Assembly (NCBI GenBank): GCA_041394245.1
Contig: JAWKIR010000004.1
Coordinates: forward strand, 186,001-250,000
Reading direction: 5' to 3'
Source: Acidimicrobiales bacterium
Lineage (GTDB): Bacteria; Actinomycetota; Acidimicrobiia; Acidimicrobiales; Aldehydirespiratoraceae
DNA: 64,000 nt
Below the pieces are notes generated by a model. It was not told where the DNA came from and searched no databases. It was given only the letters and a program-made list of their open reading frames with translations. The position numbers and the translations under genes are program-made. Positions 8,729-18,095 of this stretch are shown piece after piece; the first letter of the stretch is position 1; the number at the start of each line of letters is the position of its first letter.

Positions 8729-10801
8729 GTGAGCGTGGTCGAGCATCCCGAGCATCCCGAGCGGTACCGAGTCGAGGAGATCGCCGAGCGCGTCGGGATC
8801 GCGGTCGACACCATCCGCTACTACCAGCGCCGCAAGCTCCTGGCCGCTCCCCACAAGCAGGGGCGGGTCGCCTGGTACGACGCGTCGCATCGGCGTCGCC
8901 TGGAGGAGATCCGGGCGTTGGCCGACCGGGGGTTCACCCTCGCCCAGATCAAGGACCTTTCGAGCGACGATGCGTCCGGGCTGCTCGCCGACCTCGCCGC
9001 GAAGCATGCGGGCGATCCCGATCTCGACAAGGCCGAGCTGGCACGGCGGGCCGAGGTTCCCGAGTTCATCGTCGACATCGTCGTCAGCGCAGGGCTGCTC
9101 GTGCCCGTCGCCGCGGCCGGCAGCGACGAACCCCGCTTCCCGGCCGACGCGGTCGACATGCTCGTCGCGGCTCGCACGCTCGTGAGTGAGGGCGTGACCC
9201 TCGAAGAGCTCACCGCCCTCGCGATGAGGCATGCCACCCACGTCGAGGACGTGATCGACGACGCCATCGAGTTGTTCAAGCGCCACAGCGACCGGCGCGG
9301 CGGCAGCCGCGACGACCTCATCGGGATGATGCACCGACTCGTGCCGGTCGCCTCGGATCTGGTCGGTCGTCATTTCGAACGCACATTGCGGGCGAGGGCG
9401 CTTGCCCGCATGGGTGGCGATCCCGCCGATGTCGCTGCGCTGGGGGGCGGGCTCGTCGTGTTGGCGAGGCGCCTCGACGTCCGGGTCGATGCCGTCGCCG
9501 TCTTCGCGTCGTCGACCGAGCACCACCGGTCCCTGTGGATCAGGCCCGACCGGGGCCTCGCGTTCGTCGGACTCGGTGCGGTCGAGATGATCAACCCGGT
9601 CGGCGACGGCCGGTTCTCCGCGGCGTCTGCGGCACGGGCGGCGCTCGCCGCCCGTGTGCACCGAACCGGTCCGGCCGACGCGCCGGCGCCCGTGCTCATG
9701 GGTGGGTTCTCGTTCTCGTCGTCGGGCTGGGGTGCGACCGGGGTCGATACCGAACGGGGTCCCGACTGGTCCGGCTTCCCCGAGGCGAGTTGGGCCCTGC
9801 CGGAGCTCACCTTCGTCGATCGTCCCGACGGCTCGTGGATCCTCGCGGCGACTCGGGTCGAGGGAGGCGTCGAGGACTCCGCGGCGATCGATGCGCTCGA
9901 CCGCAGGGTCGATGCCGTCGTTGCGGAACTCCCCGCCGCGGTCCCCGTCGATCTCGACTTCCGCGACGGTGAGGTCAACACCGACGGTCCCGGCGCTGCG
10001 GCCTACGAGGCGCTCGTCGCCGAGGCCGTCAAGGCCATCGCCGCCGGCGAGATGGGCAAGGTGGTGCTCGCTCGCACCCATGAGGAGCCCGACGTCGACG
10101 CGACGGCGGTGATCGCCCGCCTCAGGGCCCGGTATCCGACCTGCGCCGTCTTCTCGTTCGCCGTCGGCGAGCGCCAGTTCCTCGGCGCCAGCCCCGAGCA
10201 GCTCGTGGCGCTCGACGGACGGCAGGTGCGGACCGCCGCCCTGGCCGGCACCACCGGCGTGGGCTGGGACGACACCACCGACAAGGGACTGGCGGCGGAG
10301 ATGCTCGCCTCGGCGAAGATCCGGGCGGAGCACCAGTTCGTGGTCGACGACATCACCCAGCGTCTCGCCGCTCTCGGCCTGGTCGGCGAGACCCCGCCGG
10401 AGCCCGAGGTGCTGCGCCTCGCCCGACTCCAGCACCTGCGCACGCCGATCACGGCTCGTATCGAACGGCGGGCGGGGGGCGTGAGCGACATGGACGTGCT
10501 GCGGGTCGCGGGGGTGTTGCACCCGACACCCGCGGTGGCGGGCACCCCGACCGCCGCTGCTGTCGGTTGGCTCGAGGCCCGTGAGGCGTTCGACCGCGGC
10601 TGGTACGCGGCCCCCGTCGGATGGTGCGATCTCGACGGCAACGGTGAACTCCGCGTGGCCCTCCGTTCGGCTCTGGTCGACGAGCACGGCACGGCGATCC
10701 TCTTCAGCGGCGCCGGCATCGTGGCCGACTCGGTGCCGCACGACGAGCTCGCCGAGACCGGGGTCAAGCTTCGGGCGCTGCTCGACGTGATGGATCGGTG
10801 A
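8729..10801 (+). CDS. menF: MerR-type DNA-binding region fused to isochorismate synthase
   Basis: An uninterrupted 690-residue frame. Residues 12-77 form a MerR-type winged helix (YRVEEIAERVGIAVDTIRYY, then HRRRLEEIRALADRGFTLAQI), and residues about 98-225 contain a second helix-turn-helix-like segment followed by helical sequence. Residues about 230-690 are a complete isochorismate synthase: K444 in GKVVLAR, LGASPEQLV (485-493), SAKIRAEHQ (528-536), HPTPAVAGTP (598-607), GWYAAPVGWCD (624-634) and FSGAGIVADS (659-668). The enzyme converts chorismate to isochorismate for menaquinone. It overlaps menD by GTGA. Isochorismate synthases are normally 400-480 residues without a DNA-binding part, so the fusion is unusual; it may make the first pathway enzyme its own regulator. 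The start is GTG 8729. Confidence 0.9.
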   Translation: MSVVEHPEHPERYRVEEIAERVGIAVDTIRYYQRRKLLAAPHKQGRVAWYDASHRRRLEEIRALADRGFTLAQIKDLSSDDASGLLADLAAKHAGDPDLDKAELARRAEVPEFIVDIVVSAGLLVPVAAAGSDEPRFPADAVDMLVAARTLVSEGVTLEELTALAMRHATHVEDVIDDAIELFKRHSDRRGGSRDDLIGMMHRLVPVASDLVGRHFERTLRARALARMGGDPADVAALGGGLVVLARRLDVRVDAVAVFASSTEHHRSLWIRPDRGLAFVGLGAVEMINPVGDGRFSAASAARAALAARVHRTGPADAPAPVLMGGFSFSSSGWGATGVDTERGPDWSGFPEASWALPELTFVDRPDGSWILAATRVEGGVEDSAAIDALDRRVDAVVAELPAAVPVDLDFRDGEVNTDGPGAAAYEALVAEAVKAIAAGEMGKVVLARTHEEPDVDATAVIARLRARYPTCAVFSFAVGERQFLGASPEQLVALDGRQVRTAALAGTTGVGWDDTTDKGLAAEMLASAKIRAEHQFVVDDITQRLAALGLVGETPPEPEVLRLARLQHLRTPITARIERRAGGVSDMDVLRVAGVLHPTPAVAGTPTAAAVGWLEAREAFDRGWYAAPVGWCDLDGNGELRVALRSALVDEHGTAILFSGAGIVADSVPHDELAETGVKLRALLDVMDR

Positions 10802-12534
10802 TGGGAACCGACCCCGTCTACGACGTCGTCGCCGCGTTCGCGGCCGGTCTCGTGGAGCAGGGTGTGACCGACGTGGTCATCAGCCCGGGCTCTCGCTCCA
10901 CACCGCTGTCGATCACCCTCCATGCCCAGCCGGGTCTGCACACCTGGATCCAGATCGACGAACGTTCCGCGGGCTTCTTCGCACTCGGCCAGGCGAAGGC
11001 GACCGGGCGGCCGTCGGTGCTGGTCTGCACGTCGGGGACGGCTGCGGCCAACTACCTCCCGGCCGTCGTCGAGGCCAACCATTCGGGAGTGCCGCTGATC
11101 GTCTGTACGGCCGATCGACCTCCGGAGTTGCGCGACTGGGGCGCCGGTCAGACGATCGATCAGGTCGGGATCTTCACCACCAACACGCGGTGGGCGGTCG
11201 ATCTGCCGGTGGCCGGCGACTGGACCCCGGCGCGGGCCCGCATCGCCGCGCACCGCGCCGTCGATGCCGCGAGGGGGGCCGCCCCCGGGCCCGTCCATCT
11301 CAATTGGCCGCTGCGGGAACCGCTCGAGCCGGTCGCGAAGGTGCCGGTCGTCGCCGCGACGGCGCGGCCGCTTCGCCCGTCCGAACCGGTCGGTGCGTCG
11401 TGTCCGGCGATCACCCCTGGTCGGCGTGGGGTGATCGTGGTCGGGCCCGACGCGGATGCCGACCCGGGTCGCCGTCGAGCGATCGTCGACGGCGCTCTCG
11501 CACTCGGGGCGGCGGCCGGCTGGCCGGTGATCGGTGAACCGATCTCGGGAGTCCGGCGCGCCACCGAGGTGCCCACCGGTGCTGTACGCGTCGCGCATGC
11601 CGACCACCTGTTGAAGGTCGACGAGATCGCCACGGAGTTGCGTCCCGACGTCGTGGTCCGCGTCGGCGGCAGTCCGACCACCAAGCCCGTGCGACTGTGG
11701 CTCGAACGCCATCGACCCGAGCTCGTGTTGCTCGACCCGGCCCGCCGCTGGAACGACGCCTCGTTCACCATCGCGCACCACATCACCGACGACCCCGGGG
11801 CGACCCTCGCCCGGTTCGCGATCGATGCCGCCGACGCCGACGCCGACGCCGACCCGGCATGGGCCGGGCGCTGGCGCGACCTCGAGCGGACCGCGGCCGA
11901 TGTCGTCGCCGGTCTGATCGCGAGCGGCGGCCTCCTGAGCGCGGCGGTCACCCGCGTACTGGCCGACACGGTGCCCGACGGCGCGCTCGTGATGACGTCG
12001 AACTCGATGCCGGTGCGCGATCTCGACTCGTTCGTTCCCCTCGGCGGACCGGTCGTCGAGTTCGTCGGCAACCGGGGCGCCAGCGGGATCGACGGGATCA
12101 CGTCGACGGCACTGGGTCTGGCCAGCCGCCACGACGGGCCGGTCGTGCTCTACACGGGCGACATCGCGCTCCTCCACGACCTCGGTGCGCTCTTCGGCGC
12201 GGCGCGGGCCGGTCTGCGACTCGCCGTCGTCTGCGTCGACAACGACGGCGGCGGAATCTTCTCGATGCTGCCGGTGGCGGCGCGGGGAGCCGACGTCGAC
12301 TTCGAGACGCTGTTCCGCACACCGCACGGCCTCGACCTCACGGGATTCTCGGGCATCGGCGGCGTGACGGTGAGCCCGGTCGCGAGCGCCGACCAGCTGC
12401 GCGATCGGCTCGGGGAGTCGGTCGCCGGCACCGCTCCGGGCATCGACGTGGTGCTGGTGCCGGTCGACCGCGATGCCGACGTCGCACAGCGGCGCGAGAT
12501 CACCGCGGCGGTGCGCGCGGCCCTCGTGCCGTGA
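10798..12534 (+). CDS. menD: 2-succinyl-5-enolpyruvyl-6-hydroxy-3-cyclohexene-1-carboxylate synthase
   Basis: A 578-residue thiamine-diphosphate enzyme joining isochorismate and 2-oxoglutarate in menaquinone synthesis. The N-terminal Pyr domain carries the MenD-typical DVVISPGSRSTPL, the glutamate-containing DERSAGFFALG and CTSGTAAANYLPAVVEA. The C-terminal PP domain has GNRGASGIDGITSTALG, a GD-x-ALLHDLG segment and the VCVDNDGGGIFSMLP metal/ThDP-binding motif. Start codons GTG 10798 and ATG 10801 are adjacent; GTG overlaps the stop of the upstream synthase, and the end overlaps the next gene by GTGA, so the operon is translationally coupled. Length is normal for MenD. Confidence 0.96.
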   Translation: MMGTDPVYDVVAAFAAGLVEQGVTDVVISPGSRSTPLSITLHAQPGLHTWIQIDERSAGFFALGQAKATGRPSVLVCTSGTAAANYLPAVVEANHSGVPLIVCTADRPPELRDWGAGQTIDQVGIFTTNTRWAVDLPVAGDWTPARARIAAHRAVDAARGAAPGPVHLNWPLREPLEPVAKVPVVAATARPLRPSEPVGASCPAITPGRRGVIVVGPDADADPGRRRAIVDGALALGAAAGWPVIGEPISGVRRATEVPTGAVRVAHADHLLKVDEIATELRPDVVVRVGGSPTTKPVRLWLERHRPELVLLDPARRWNDASFTIAHHITDDPGATLARFAIDAADADADADPAWAGRWRDLERTAADVVAGLIASGGLLSAAVTRVLADTVPDGALVMTSNSMPVRDLDSFVPLGGPVVEFVGNRGASGIDGITSTALGLASRHDGPVVLYTGDIALLHDLGALFGAARAGLRLAVVCVDNDGGGIFSMLPVAARGADVDFETLFRTPHGLDLTGFSGIGGVTVSPVASADQLRDRLGESVAGTAPGIDVVLVPVDRDADVAQRREITAAVRAALVP

Positions 12535-14435
12535 CCGTGTCCCGCCATCGGTTCGATCTCGACGGCGGCGTGGTGATGTGCGTCGAGGTCTCCGGTGCCG
12601 GGCCCCCCGTCGTCCTGCTCCACGGGTTCACCGGCGATGCGTCCACCATGGGCGTGTTGACCGATCGTTTGGTCGGGACCCACACGGTGATCGTTCCCGA
12701 CCTCGTCGGCCACGGCGGATCGACCGGTCCCGCCGATCGGCACGGAGTCGACGACATGGCGGCACAGGTCGTCGCGGTGCTCGAGGCGCTGGGGCATCCC
12801 GCCCCGCACGACATCGTCGGCTACTCGATGGGCGGTCGCGTCGCGCTCACCATCGCGTGCCGGCATCCGGAGCTGGTCGCGTCGCTGTCGCTCATCGGGG
12901 CGTCCGCCGGCCTTGCCACGGAAGCCGAACGGGCCGCCCGTCGCCGGGCCGACGCCGAGCTCGCCGATTCGATCCTCGCCGACGGTCTCGCGTCGTTCGT
13001 CGACCGATGGATGGCGAACCCGCTCTTCGCAACCCAGGCACGACTCGGTGACGAGTTCCTGGCCGAGGCTCGGGCGCAGCGGATGGGCAACGATCCGGAG
13101 GGCCTCGTCCGCAGCCTGCGCGGCGCGGGCACCGGCACGATGCAACCCCTCCACGAACACCTGGGGCGGTGTGCGATGCCCATCGGTCTGGTCGTCGGCG
13201 GCGACGATGCGAAGTTCCGCACCATCGCCGAGGAGATGGCCGGGTCGTTGCCGGACGCAATGGTGTCGGTCATCGACGGTGCCGGTCACGCCGCCCATCT
13301 CGAACGGCCCGACGACGTCGTCGCGGCGATCCGCCGCACCCTCGCCCGTGCCACCGTGCGATCGCTCCCCTTGTCGATCCCGCTGCGGGGTTCGCACACG
13401 ACGGGACGCGGCACCGCCCGGCGTCGCGACAGCGTGCTGGTGAGCCTCCGCGCCAACGGCCACACCGGATGGGGTGAGGCATCACCGCTCCCGGGCTGGT
13501 CGATCGAAGACCTCGACGCCGTTCGGATGGCTCTGGGCGCCGGCGCACCGGTCGAGCCGGGCCACTCCGGGTGGGATGCAACGGCGCCGTGGCGAGCGTC
13601 TCTGGCGCAGTGGCCATCGGCGCGAGCGGCGGTCGCCGGCGCGGCGCTCGACCTCGACGCGAGGCGGGCCGGTCTTCCCCTCCACCGCCACCTGGCCCGC
13701 TGGCACCCATCGCTCGACCCTGCCGGGGCGCTCGACGTCGTCGTCGTCAACGCACTCGTCTCCGCGTCGGACCCCGCAAGTGTCGCCACCGAGGTGCGCC
13801 GTCATCGCGACGCCGGCACGACGACCGTGAAGTTGAAGGTGGGTGCACTCGAACCGGACGCGGATCTCGAACGCGTGGCCGCGGCTCGCGCCGCCGGACC
13901 CGACCTCGCGCTGCGGCTCGATGCCAACGGCGCGTGGGACCACGACACCGCGGTGTCGATGCTCACGCGGGCCGCTGATCTCGGCATCGTGCTGTGTGAG
14001 GAACCGGTGGTCGGCATCGAGGCGATCGCCGCGGTCGGGCGGGCCGTCGCCGTGCCGGTCGCGGTCGACGAGTCGGTCCGTTCGAGCGTCGACCTGGAGA
14101 CGGTTGCGGCGCATGCCGATGCCATCGCCGCGCTCGTGGTCAAGCCCCAGGCACTCGGCGGACCCGATGTGGCGATCGACGTGATCCTCGCCGCGCGACG
14201 GGCCGGGCTGGAGATCATCGTCACATCGATGATCGACAGTGCCGTGGGCCTCGCCCATGCCGCCCATGTCGCGGCCGCGTGCGGCCTGGGCTCGGCGCAC
14301 GGATTGGCGACGGCCTCGATGCTGGCGGTCGACATCGCCGCGGGCCTCCCGGTCGTCGCCGGGCGCATCGAGATGCCGACGGAGCCCGGGCTCGGAATCG
14401 GCCCCGTTTCGCCGGGGTCCGGATCGCCGTCGTAG
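12531..14435 (+). CDS. menC: MenH-MenC fusion: SHCHC synthase plus o-succinylbenzoate synthase
   Basis: A 634-residue two-enzyme protein starting at GTG 12531, inside the menD stop. Residues 1-270 are an alpha/beta hydrolase of the MenH type: HGFTG (31-35), nucleophile S99 in GYSMGG, acidic D225/D226, H253 in GAGHAAH. Residues about 275-634 are a MenC enolase-superfamily domain: K434 and K436 in VKLKVG, metal ligands D464 (LRLDANG), E490/E491 (LCEEPV), D513 (VAVDES), and K538 in VVKPQ. The two halves catalyse consecutive steps, pyruvate elimination to SHCHC and dehydration to o-succinylbenzoate. Both active sites look intact. With the upstream genes, four pathway activities are held in three chains. 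Confidence 0.93.
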   Translation: MTVSRHRFDLDGGVVMCVEVSGAGPPVVLLHGFTGDASTMGVLTDRLVGTHTVIVPDLVGHGGSTGPADRHGVDDMAAQVVAVLEALGHPAPHDIVGYSMGGRVALTIACRHPELVASLSLIGASAGLATEAERAARRRADAELADSILADGLASFVDRWMANPLFATQARLGDEFLAEARAQRMGNDPEGLVRSLRGAGTGTMQPLHEHLGRCAMPIGLVVGGDDAKFRTIAEEMAGSLPDAMVSVIDGAGHAAHLERPDDVVAAIRRTLARATVRSLPLSIPLRGSHTTGRGTARRRDSVLVSLRANGHTGWGEASPLPGWSIEDLDAVRMALGAGAPVEPGHSGWDATAPWRASLAQWPSARAAVAGAALDLDARRAGLPLHRHLARWHPSLDPAGALDVVVVNALVSASDPASVATEVRRHRDAGTTTVKLKVGALEPDADLERVAAARAAGPDLALRLDANGAWDHDTAVSMLTRAADLGIVLCEEPVVGIEAIAAVGRAVAVPVAVDESVRSSVDLETVAAHADAIAALVVKPQALGGPDVAIDVILAARRAGLEIIVTSMIDSAVGLAHAAHVAAACGLGSAHGLATASMLAVDIAAGLPVVAGRIEMPTEPGLGIGPVSPGSGSPS

Positions 14436-14445
14436 CCTCGGCGGC

Positions 14446-15054
14446 GTGGATCTCTACATCATTCGACACGGCCGTCCCGAACGTCAGGTGCTCGCTGCCG
14501 GCGCAGGCACCGCCGATCCGGGACTCTCCGAAACCGGACTCCTCCAGGCGGCGAGGGTCGCCGAGTTCCTCGACGGCGAGGGGATCGATCACATCGTCTC
14601 GTCGACCATGCGGCGGGCCTACGAGACGGCGCTGCCCCTCGCGACGAGCCTCGGCTACGAGATCGAGCAGCTCGACGACATCAAGGAATCGGACCACAAG
14701 AACAGCGTGTACATCCCCGCCGAGGAGATGTCGCCCGACGACCCCGATGCCGCCCACTTCTTCGAGGGCGACATCCACGACCACGTCTTCAGCGACGGCA
14801 TCGAGCATTTCACCGAGCGGGTGAGTCGGGGCTTCCAGCACATCATCGACACCAACAAGTCGAAGAAGGTCGCCGTCTACTGCCACGGCATGGTGACATC
14901 GATCTTCCTGCGGACGATCCTGCGCTTCGAGGATCCGCTCTCGCTCACGCCCGACTATTGCGGCATCAGTCGCGTCCGGGCGGCGTCGAACGGCATCCGG
15001 TCGGTGCGGTCGATCAATGAGACCCACCATGTCCGCGATCTGATCGAGTGGTGA
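14446..15054 (+). CDS. Histidine phosphatase (phosphoglycerate mutase-like) family protein
   Basis: A 202-residue protein that starts at GTG 14446 and opens with LYIIRHGRPE, the phosphohistidine motif. Further motifs are SSTMRRAYETA and the second histidine in VAVYCHGMVTSIFLR. It ends with SINETHHVRDL, which also occurs in the paralogue at 45374-46027. The family removes phosphate from small molecules or proteins; the substrate is unknown. It follows the MenH-MenC gene by 10 bases and precedes the dehydrogenase gene by one base, so it is probably in the same transcript. Confidence 0.85.
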   Translation: MDLYIIRHGRPERQVLAAGAGTADPGLSETGLLQAARVAEFLDGEGIDHIVSSTMRRAYETALPLATSLGYEIEQLDDIKESDHKNSVYIPAEEMSPDDPDAAHFFEGDIHDHVFSDGIEHFTERVSRGFQHIIDTNKSKKVAVYCHGMVTSIFLRTILRFEDPLSLTPDYCGISRVRAASNGIRSVRSINETHHVRDLIEW

Positions 15055-15055
15055 C

Positions 15056-16012
15056 ATGAAGTCGATCCGGGTCATCGACGGGGTGCCGACCATCGAGGAC
15101 GGCGAGTTCGTCCTTCACGACGGCGACGTGCGGGTGAAGGTGGCGGCGGTCGGCATCTGCGGTTCCGATCTGCATCTCCTCGATGCCGGGTGGGCCGAGG
15201 GACGGGTGCTCGGGCACGAGATCTCCGGCTACCTCGACGACGGTCGGGCGGTGGCGATCGAGCCGTTCCGCTCCTGTGGCCACTGCCTTCCCTGCATCGC
15301 CGGTGACCGCCACGCCTGCGCCGCCGGGGCCGAGGTGATGGGCATCATGGCCGACGGGGGGATGGCCGAGTACCTGAGCATCCCGACCGACGCGCTCGTG
15401 CCCCTGGCCGCGGGAATCGACGTCGGCGATGCGTCGCTGGTCGAGAACCTCGCCGTCGCCGTGCACGGGCTCAATCGGGCCCGGCTCTCTTCGGGCGACA
15501 GGGTCGCGGTCGTCGGCGCCGGCCCGATCGGACTCGCACTGGCCGCGGCACTGGGTCGGGCCGGATTCGCGGTGTCGATCGCGGCCCGTCACGAGCACCA
15601 GCGGGTCGCCGCCGAGCGGATCGGCGCGTCGATCATCGACGACTCGACAGGCTTCGCGGCAGGATTCGATGTCGTGTTCGATGCCGTGGGCAACACCGCC
15701 TCGATCAAGGAATCGGTTCGCCGCGTCGTCCGTGCCGGTCGGATCTGCATGGTCGGATCGTTCTGGGATCCGGTGGAGATCGACATCGGTCTCCTCATGC
15801 AGGAGGCCGAGCTGATCCCGGCGATGATGTACGGCCGCACGCCGAGCGGGCGCGAGATCGACGGCGCCGCTGCGCTCCTGGCCGAACTCCCCGAGCTGGG
15901 CGACACGATGATCACCCATCGGTTCCCGCTCGACGGTGCGGCCGATGCGTTCGCCACTGCTCGTGATCGCGCCGCCGGCGCGCTCAAGGTCGTCTTCGAA
16001 CCCCACGCCTGA
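15056..16012 (+). CDS. Zinc-dependent medium-chain alcohol dehydrogenase
   Basis: A 318-residue MDR-family oxidoreductase. The catalytic zinc site is visible as C35 in GICGSDLH and the GHE motif near residue 54. A structural zinc lobe is present as CGHCLPCIAGDRHAC (four cysteines). The Rossmann fold is marked by VAVVGAGPIGLALAAALG. It should oxidise an alcohol or polyol with NAD(P), but the substrate is not readable. The ATG at 15056 begins one base after the phosphatase stop. It is slightly shorter than typical 340-350-residue relatives, mainly because of a short N-terminus. Confidence 0.88.
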   Translation: MKSIRVIDGVPTIEDGEFVLHDGDVRVKVAAVGICGSDLHLLDAGWAEGRVLGHEISGYLDDGRAVAIEPFRSCGHCLPCIAGDRHACAAGAEVMGIMADGGMAEYLSIPTDALVPLAAGIDVGDASLVENLAVAVHGLNRARLSSGDRVAVVGAGPIGLALAAALGRAGFAVSIAARHEHQRVAAERIGASIIDDSTGFAAGFDVVFDAVGNTASIKESVRRVVRAGRICMVGSFWDPVEIDIGLLMQEAELIPAMMYGRTPSGREIDGAAALLAELPELGDTMITHRFPLDGAADAFATARDRAAGALKVVFEPHA

Positions 16013-16027
16013 CCACCACGCTGCCCG

Positions 16028-16705
16028 ATGCCCTGGATCGATGTCACGGAGCCGTACGCCGATCCGCCGAAGGCCGTCGGCCCGTTGACCGAACCGGTCG
16101 ACGCCGACGGCGTCGACCTCGACGACCGTTGGGGATCGATCGTCGGATCGGTGCTCACGGGCGGCGTCGATCTCGGTTCGTGTGCACAGGTCGAGGTACG
16201 GGGTTCGGTGTTCCGGGGCGTGAGCTTCCGGGCCGATCCCGAGGTCGAGTTCGATGTCACCGCGTCGACCTTCGTCGACTGCGACCTGAGCGCGTTGCGG
16301 TTCACGAAGCTGACCAACACGCGGTTCGAGGGATGCAAGCTCTCCGGTGTCGACGTCAGTGCCGGTCTTCTCCGCGATGTCGTGTTCGAGCGCACCCTGC
16401 TGAAGCTCAGCGTGCTGCGCATGGCCGAACTCGAGCGGGTCGAGTTCCGCGACGCGACGATCGACGACGTCGACGCCTACGAGGCGAGTCTCGCCCATGT
16501 GTCGATGCCGGGCAGTGTGCTGCGGGCCGTCGACCTCGACAAGGCCCGCTTCCAGGCGGTCGATCTGCGGGATGCCGTCGAGCTCGACATCCGTTCGTGC
16601 CGTCGGTTCGACGGGTGCCTGCTCGCCCCCGAACAGCTCCCGGCGCTCGTCCACCTGTTCGCCGAGGCGGCGGGTGTGTCCGTCGTTCGTCCCGGGGAGG
16701 AATAG
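16028..16705 (+). CDS. Pentapeptide repeat-containing protein
   Basis: A 225-residue protein with degenerate A(D/N)LxX-type repeats from about residue 50 to 190 (for example GSVFRGVSF, STFVDCDLSALRF, TRFEGCKLSGVDV, ARFQAVDLRDA). Such repeats fold as a right-handed quadrilateral beta-helix that mimics nucleic acid or serves as a scaffold. It resembles the stand-alone pentapeptide proteins that can protect DNA gyrase, but no specific target can be assigned. It follows the dehydrogenase gene by 15 bases. Confidence 0.82.
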   Translation: MPWIDVTEPYADPPKAVGPLTEPVDADGVDLDDRWGSIVGSVLTGGVDLGSCAQVEVRGSVFRGVSFRADPEVEFDVTASTFVDCDLSALRFTKLTNTRFEGCKLSGVDVSAGLLRDVVFERTLLKLSVLRMAELERVEFRDATIDDVDAYEASLAHVSMPGSVLRAVDLDKARFQAVDLRDAVELDIRSCRRFDGCLLAPEQLPALVHLFAEAAGVSVVRPGEE

Positions 16706-16732
16706 CGTCGTTGCGGGTAGGTTGACACCACC

Positions 16733-17224
16733 ATGACGGACATCGCCGACGACCGATCCGCCGAGTGGGCCCGCCTGCGCGAGGCTCATCTGCGAGATCC
16801 CGACGACCGCCCTGCATCGACCGCTCGGGGGGTGCACCACGTGGCGCTGCTGTGCACCGATGTCGAGCAGACGATCGCCTTCTACCAGGGCATCCTGGGC
16901 TTCCCGTTGACGGAACTCTTCGAGAACCGCGACTACGAGGGCTCGACCCACTTCTTCTTCGACATCGGCAACGGCAACGCGCTCGCCTTCTTCGACTTCC
17001 CGAAGCTCGGCCTGGGTGACTACGCCGAGGTCCTCGGTGGTCTGCATCACCTCGCCATCTCCGTGTCCCCCGAGTCGTGGGCGCAGCAGAAGGCAGCCCT
17101 CGAGGCGGCGGGCGTCGACCTCCACATCGTCGACAGTTCCATGTATTTCCGAGACCCCGACGGCGCCCGCGTCGAGCTGATCAACGACCCGCTCGGGGAG
17201 ATGTACGGCAACCGCGTGATGTAG
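16733..17224 (+). CDS. VOC (glyoxalase/dioxygenase) family protein
   Basis: A 163-residue protein with one vicinal-oxygen-chelate domain. HHVALLCTDVEQTIAFY gives the first metal histidine, GGLHHLAISV the second, and YFRDPDGARVELI the closing glutamate strand. Family members are metal-dependent lyases, dioxygenases or resistance proteins, usually dimers. The ligand set His/His/Glu is intact, so enzymatic activity is plausible, but the substrate is unknown. It lies 27 bases after the pentapeptide gene. Confidence 0.87.
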   Translation: MTDIADDRSAEWARLREAHLRDPDDRPASTARGVHHVALLCTDVEQTIAFYQGILGFPLTELFENRDYEGSTHFFFDIGNGNALAFFDFPKLGLGDYAEVLGGLHHLAISVSPESWAQQKAALEAAGVDLHIVDSSMYFRDPDGARVELINDPLGEMYGNRVM

Positions 17225-17249
17225 GCGGGTCGGTCCTACCCTTGGCGCC

Positions 17250-18095
17250 GTGTCCGATCCCTCTGCGCTCACTCTCGTCGTCATGGCGGCCGGCCTCGGC
17301 TCCCGGTTCGGCGGCACCAAGCAGCTTGCCGAGGTCGGCCCCGACGGCGAGGCGTTCCTCGACTTCTCGATCATCGACGCGGCCGCGGCCGGTATCGAGC
17401 GCGTGGTCCTGATCGTGCGCACCGACATCGAGGACGACGTCCGGCGTCACATCGAACGTCGCCACGCCGATCGCGATGTCGCCTTCGTGCGTCAGGACGA
17501 GCACGGGCCCGCCCGCAAGAAGCCGTGGGGTACGGGCCACGCCGTGCTCACGGCGGCACCGGTGGTGCCCGGGCCCTTCGTCGTCTGCAACGCCGACGAC
17601 TACTACGGCCGGTCGACCTATGCCGCCGTCGCTCCTCTGGCCGCCGAACTGCCCGACGACCGGGCCCTGCTCGCCGGCTTCCGGATGGACCACACGCTGC
17701 CGGCGACCGGCGAGGTCAGCCGCGGGGTCTGCGAGGTCGACGGCGATCGGCTCACGTCGCTCGTGGAGACCCACGGCATCGGCCGGCGAGGCGACGGCAC
17801 CATTACCGCCACCGACCCGCCCGGAGCGCTGGCCGACGACACGGTGTCGTCGATGAACTTCTGGGCATTTCCCCATCGCCTGTTCGGCGAGCTCGAGTCG
17901 GGTTTCGCCGCGTTCCTCGCCGATCACGGGCACGAGGAGAAGTCCGAGTACCTCCTGCCCAGCGTGGTCCACGAGCTGATGGCACGGGGTGAGATGACGG
18001 TCGGTGTCGTCCCCACCGACGAGGCCTGGGTCGGCGTCACCAACCCCGACGACCTCGAGATCGCCCGAGCCCAGATCGCCGCCCTCCGCACCTGA
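17250..18095 (+). CDS. Sugar-phosphate nucleotidyltransferase-like protein
   Basis: A 281-residue NTP-transferase. The N-terminus LVVMAAGLGSRFGGTKQL is the nucleotide-binding loop (G-x-G-x-R-F and the trailing Lys), and VVCNADDYYG carries the metal-binding aspartates. FRMDHTLPATGEVSRGV matches the small group of NTP transferases annotated near sugar kinases. The reaction would activate a sugar phosphate with NTP, but the sugar is not defined. The start is GTG 17250. A repeat element and a hairpin lie directly after the stop. Confidence 0.8.
   Translation: MSDPSALTLVVMAAGLGSRFGGTKQLAEVGPDGEAFLDFSIIDAAAAGIERVVLIVRTDIEDDVRRHIERRHADRDVAFVRQDEHGPARKKPWGTGHAVLTAAPVVPGPFVVCNADDYYGRSTYAAVAPLAAELPDDRALLAGFRMDHTLPATGEVSRGVCEVDGDRLTSLVETHGIGRRGDGTITATDPPGALADDTVSSMNFWAFPHRLFGELESGFAAFLADHGHEEKSEYLLPSVVHELMARGEMTVGVVPTDEAWVGVTNPDDLEIARAQIAALRT

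Noticed and set aside
8645..10741. 698-codon minus-strand frame over the menF fusion gene
   Set aside because: Opposite a gene with clear motifs; sequence is a mirror of codon positions.
10003..12327. 774-codon minus-strand frame over menF/menD
   Set aside because: Antisense shadow of two well supported genes.
15014..17428. 804-codon minus-strand frame
   Set aside because: Covers several plus-strand genes with family motifs.
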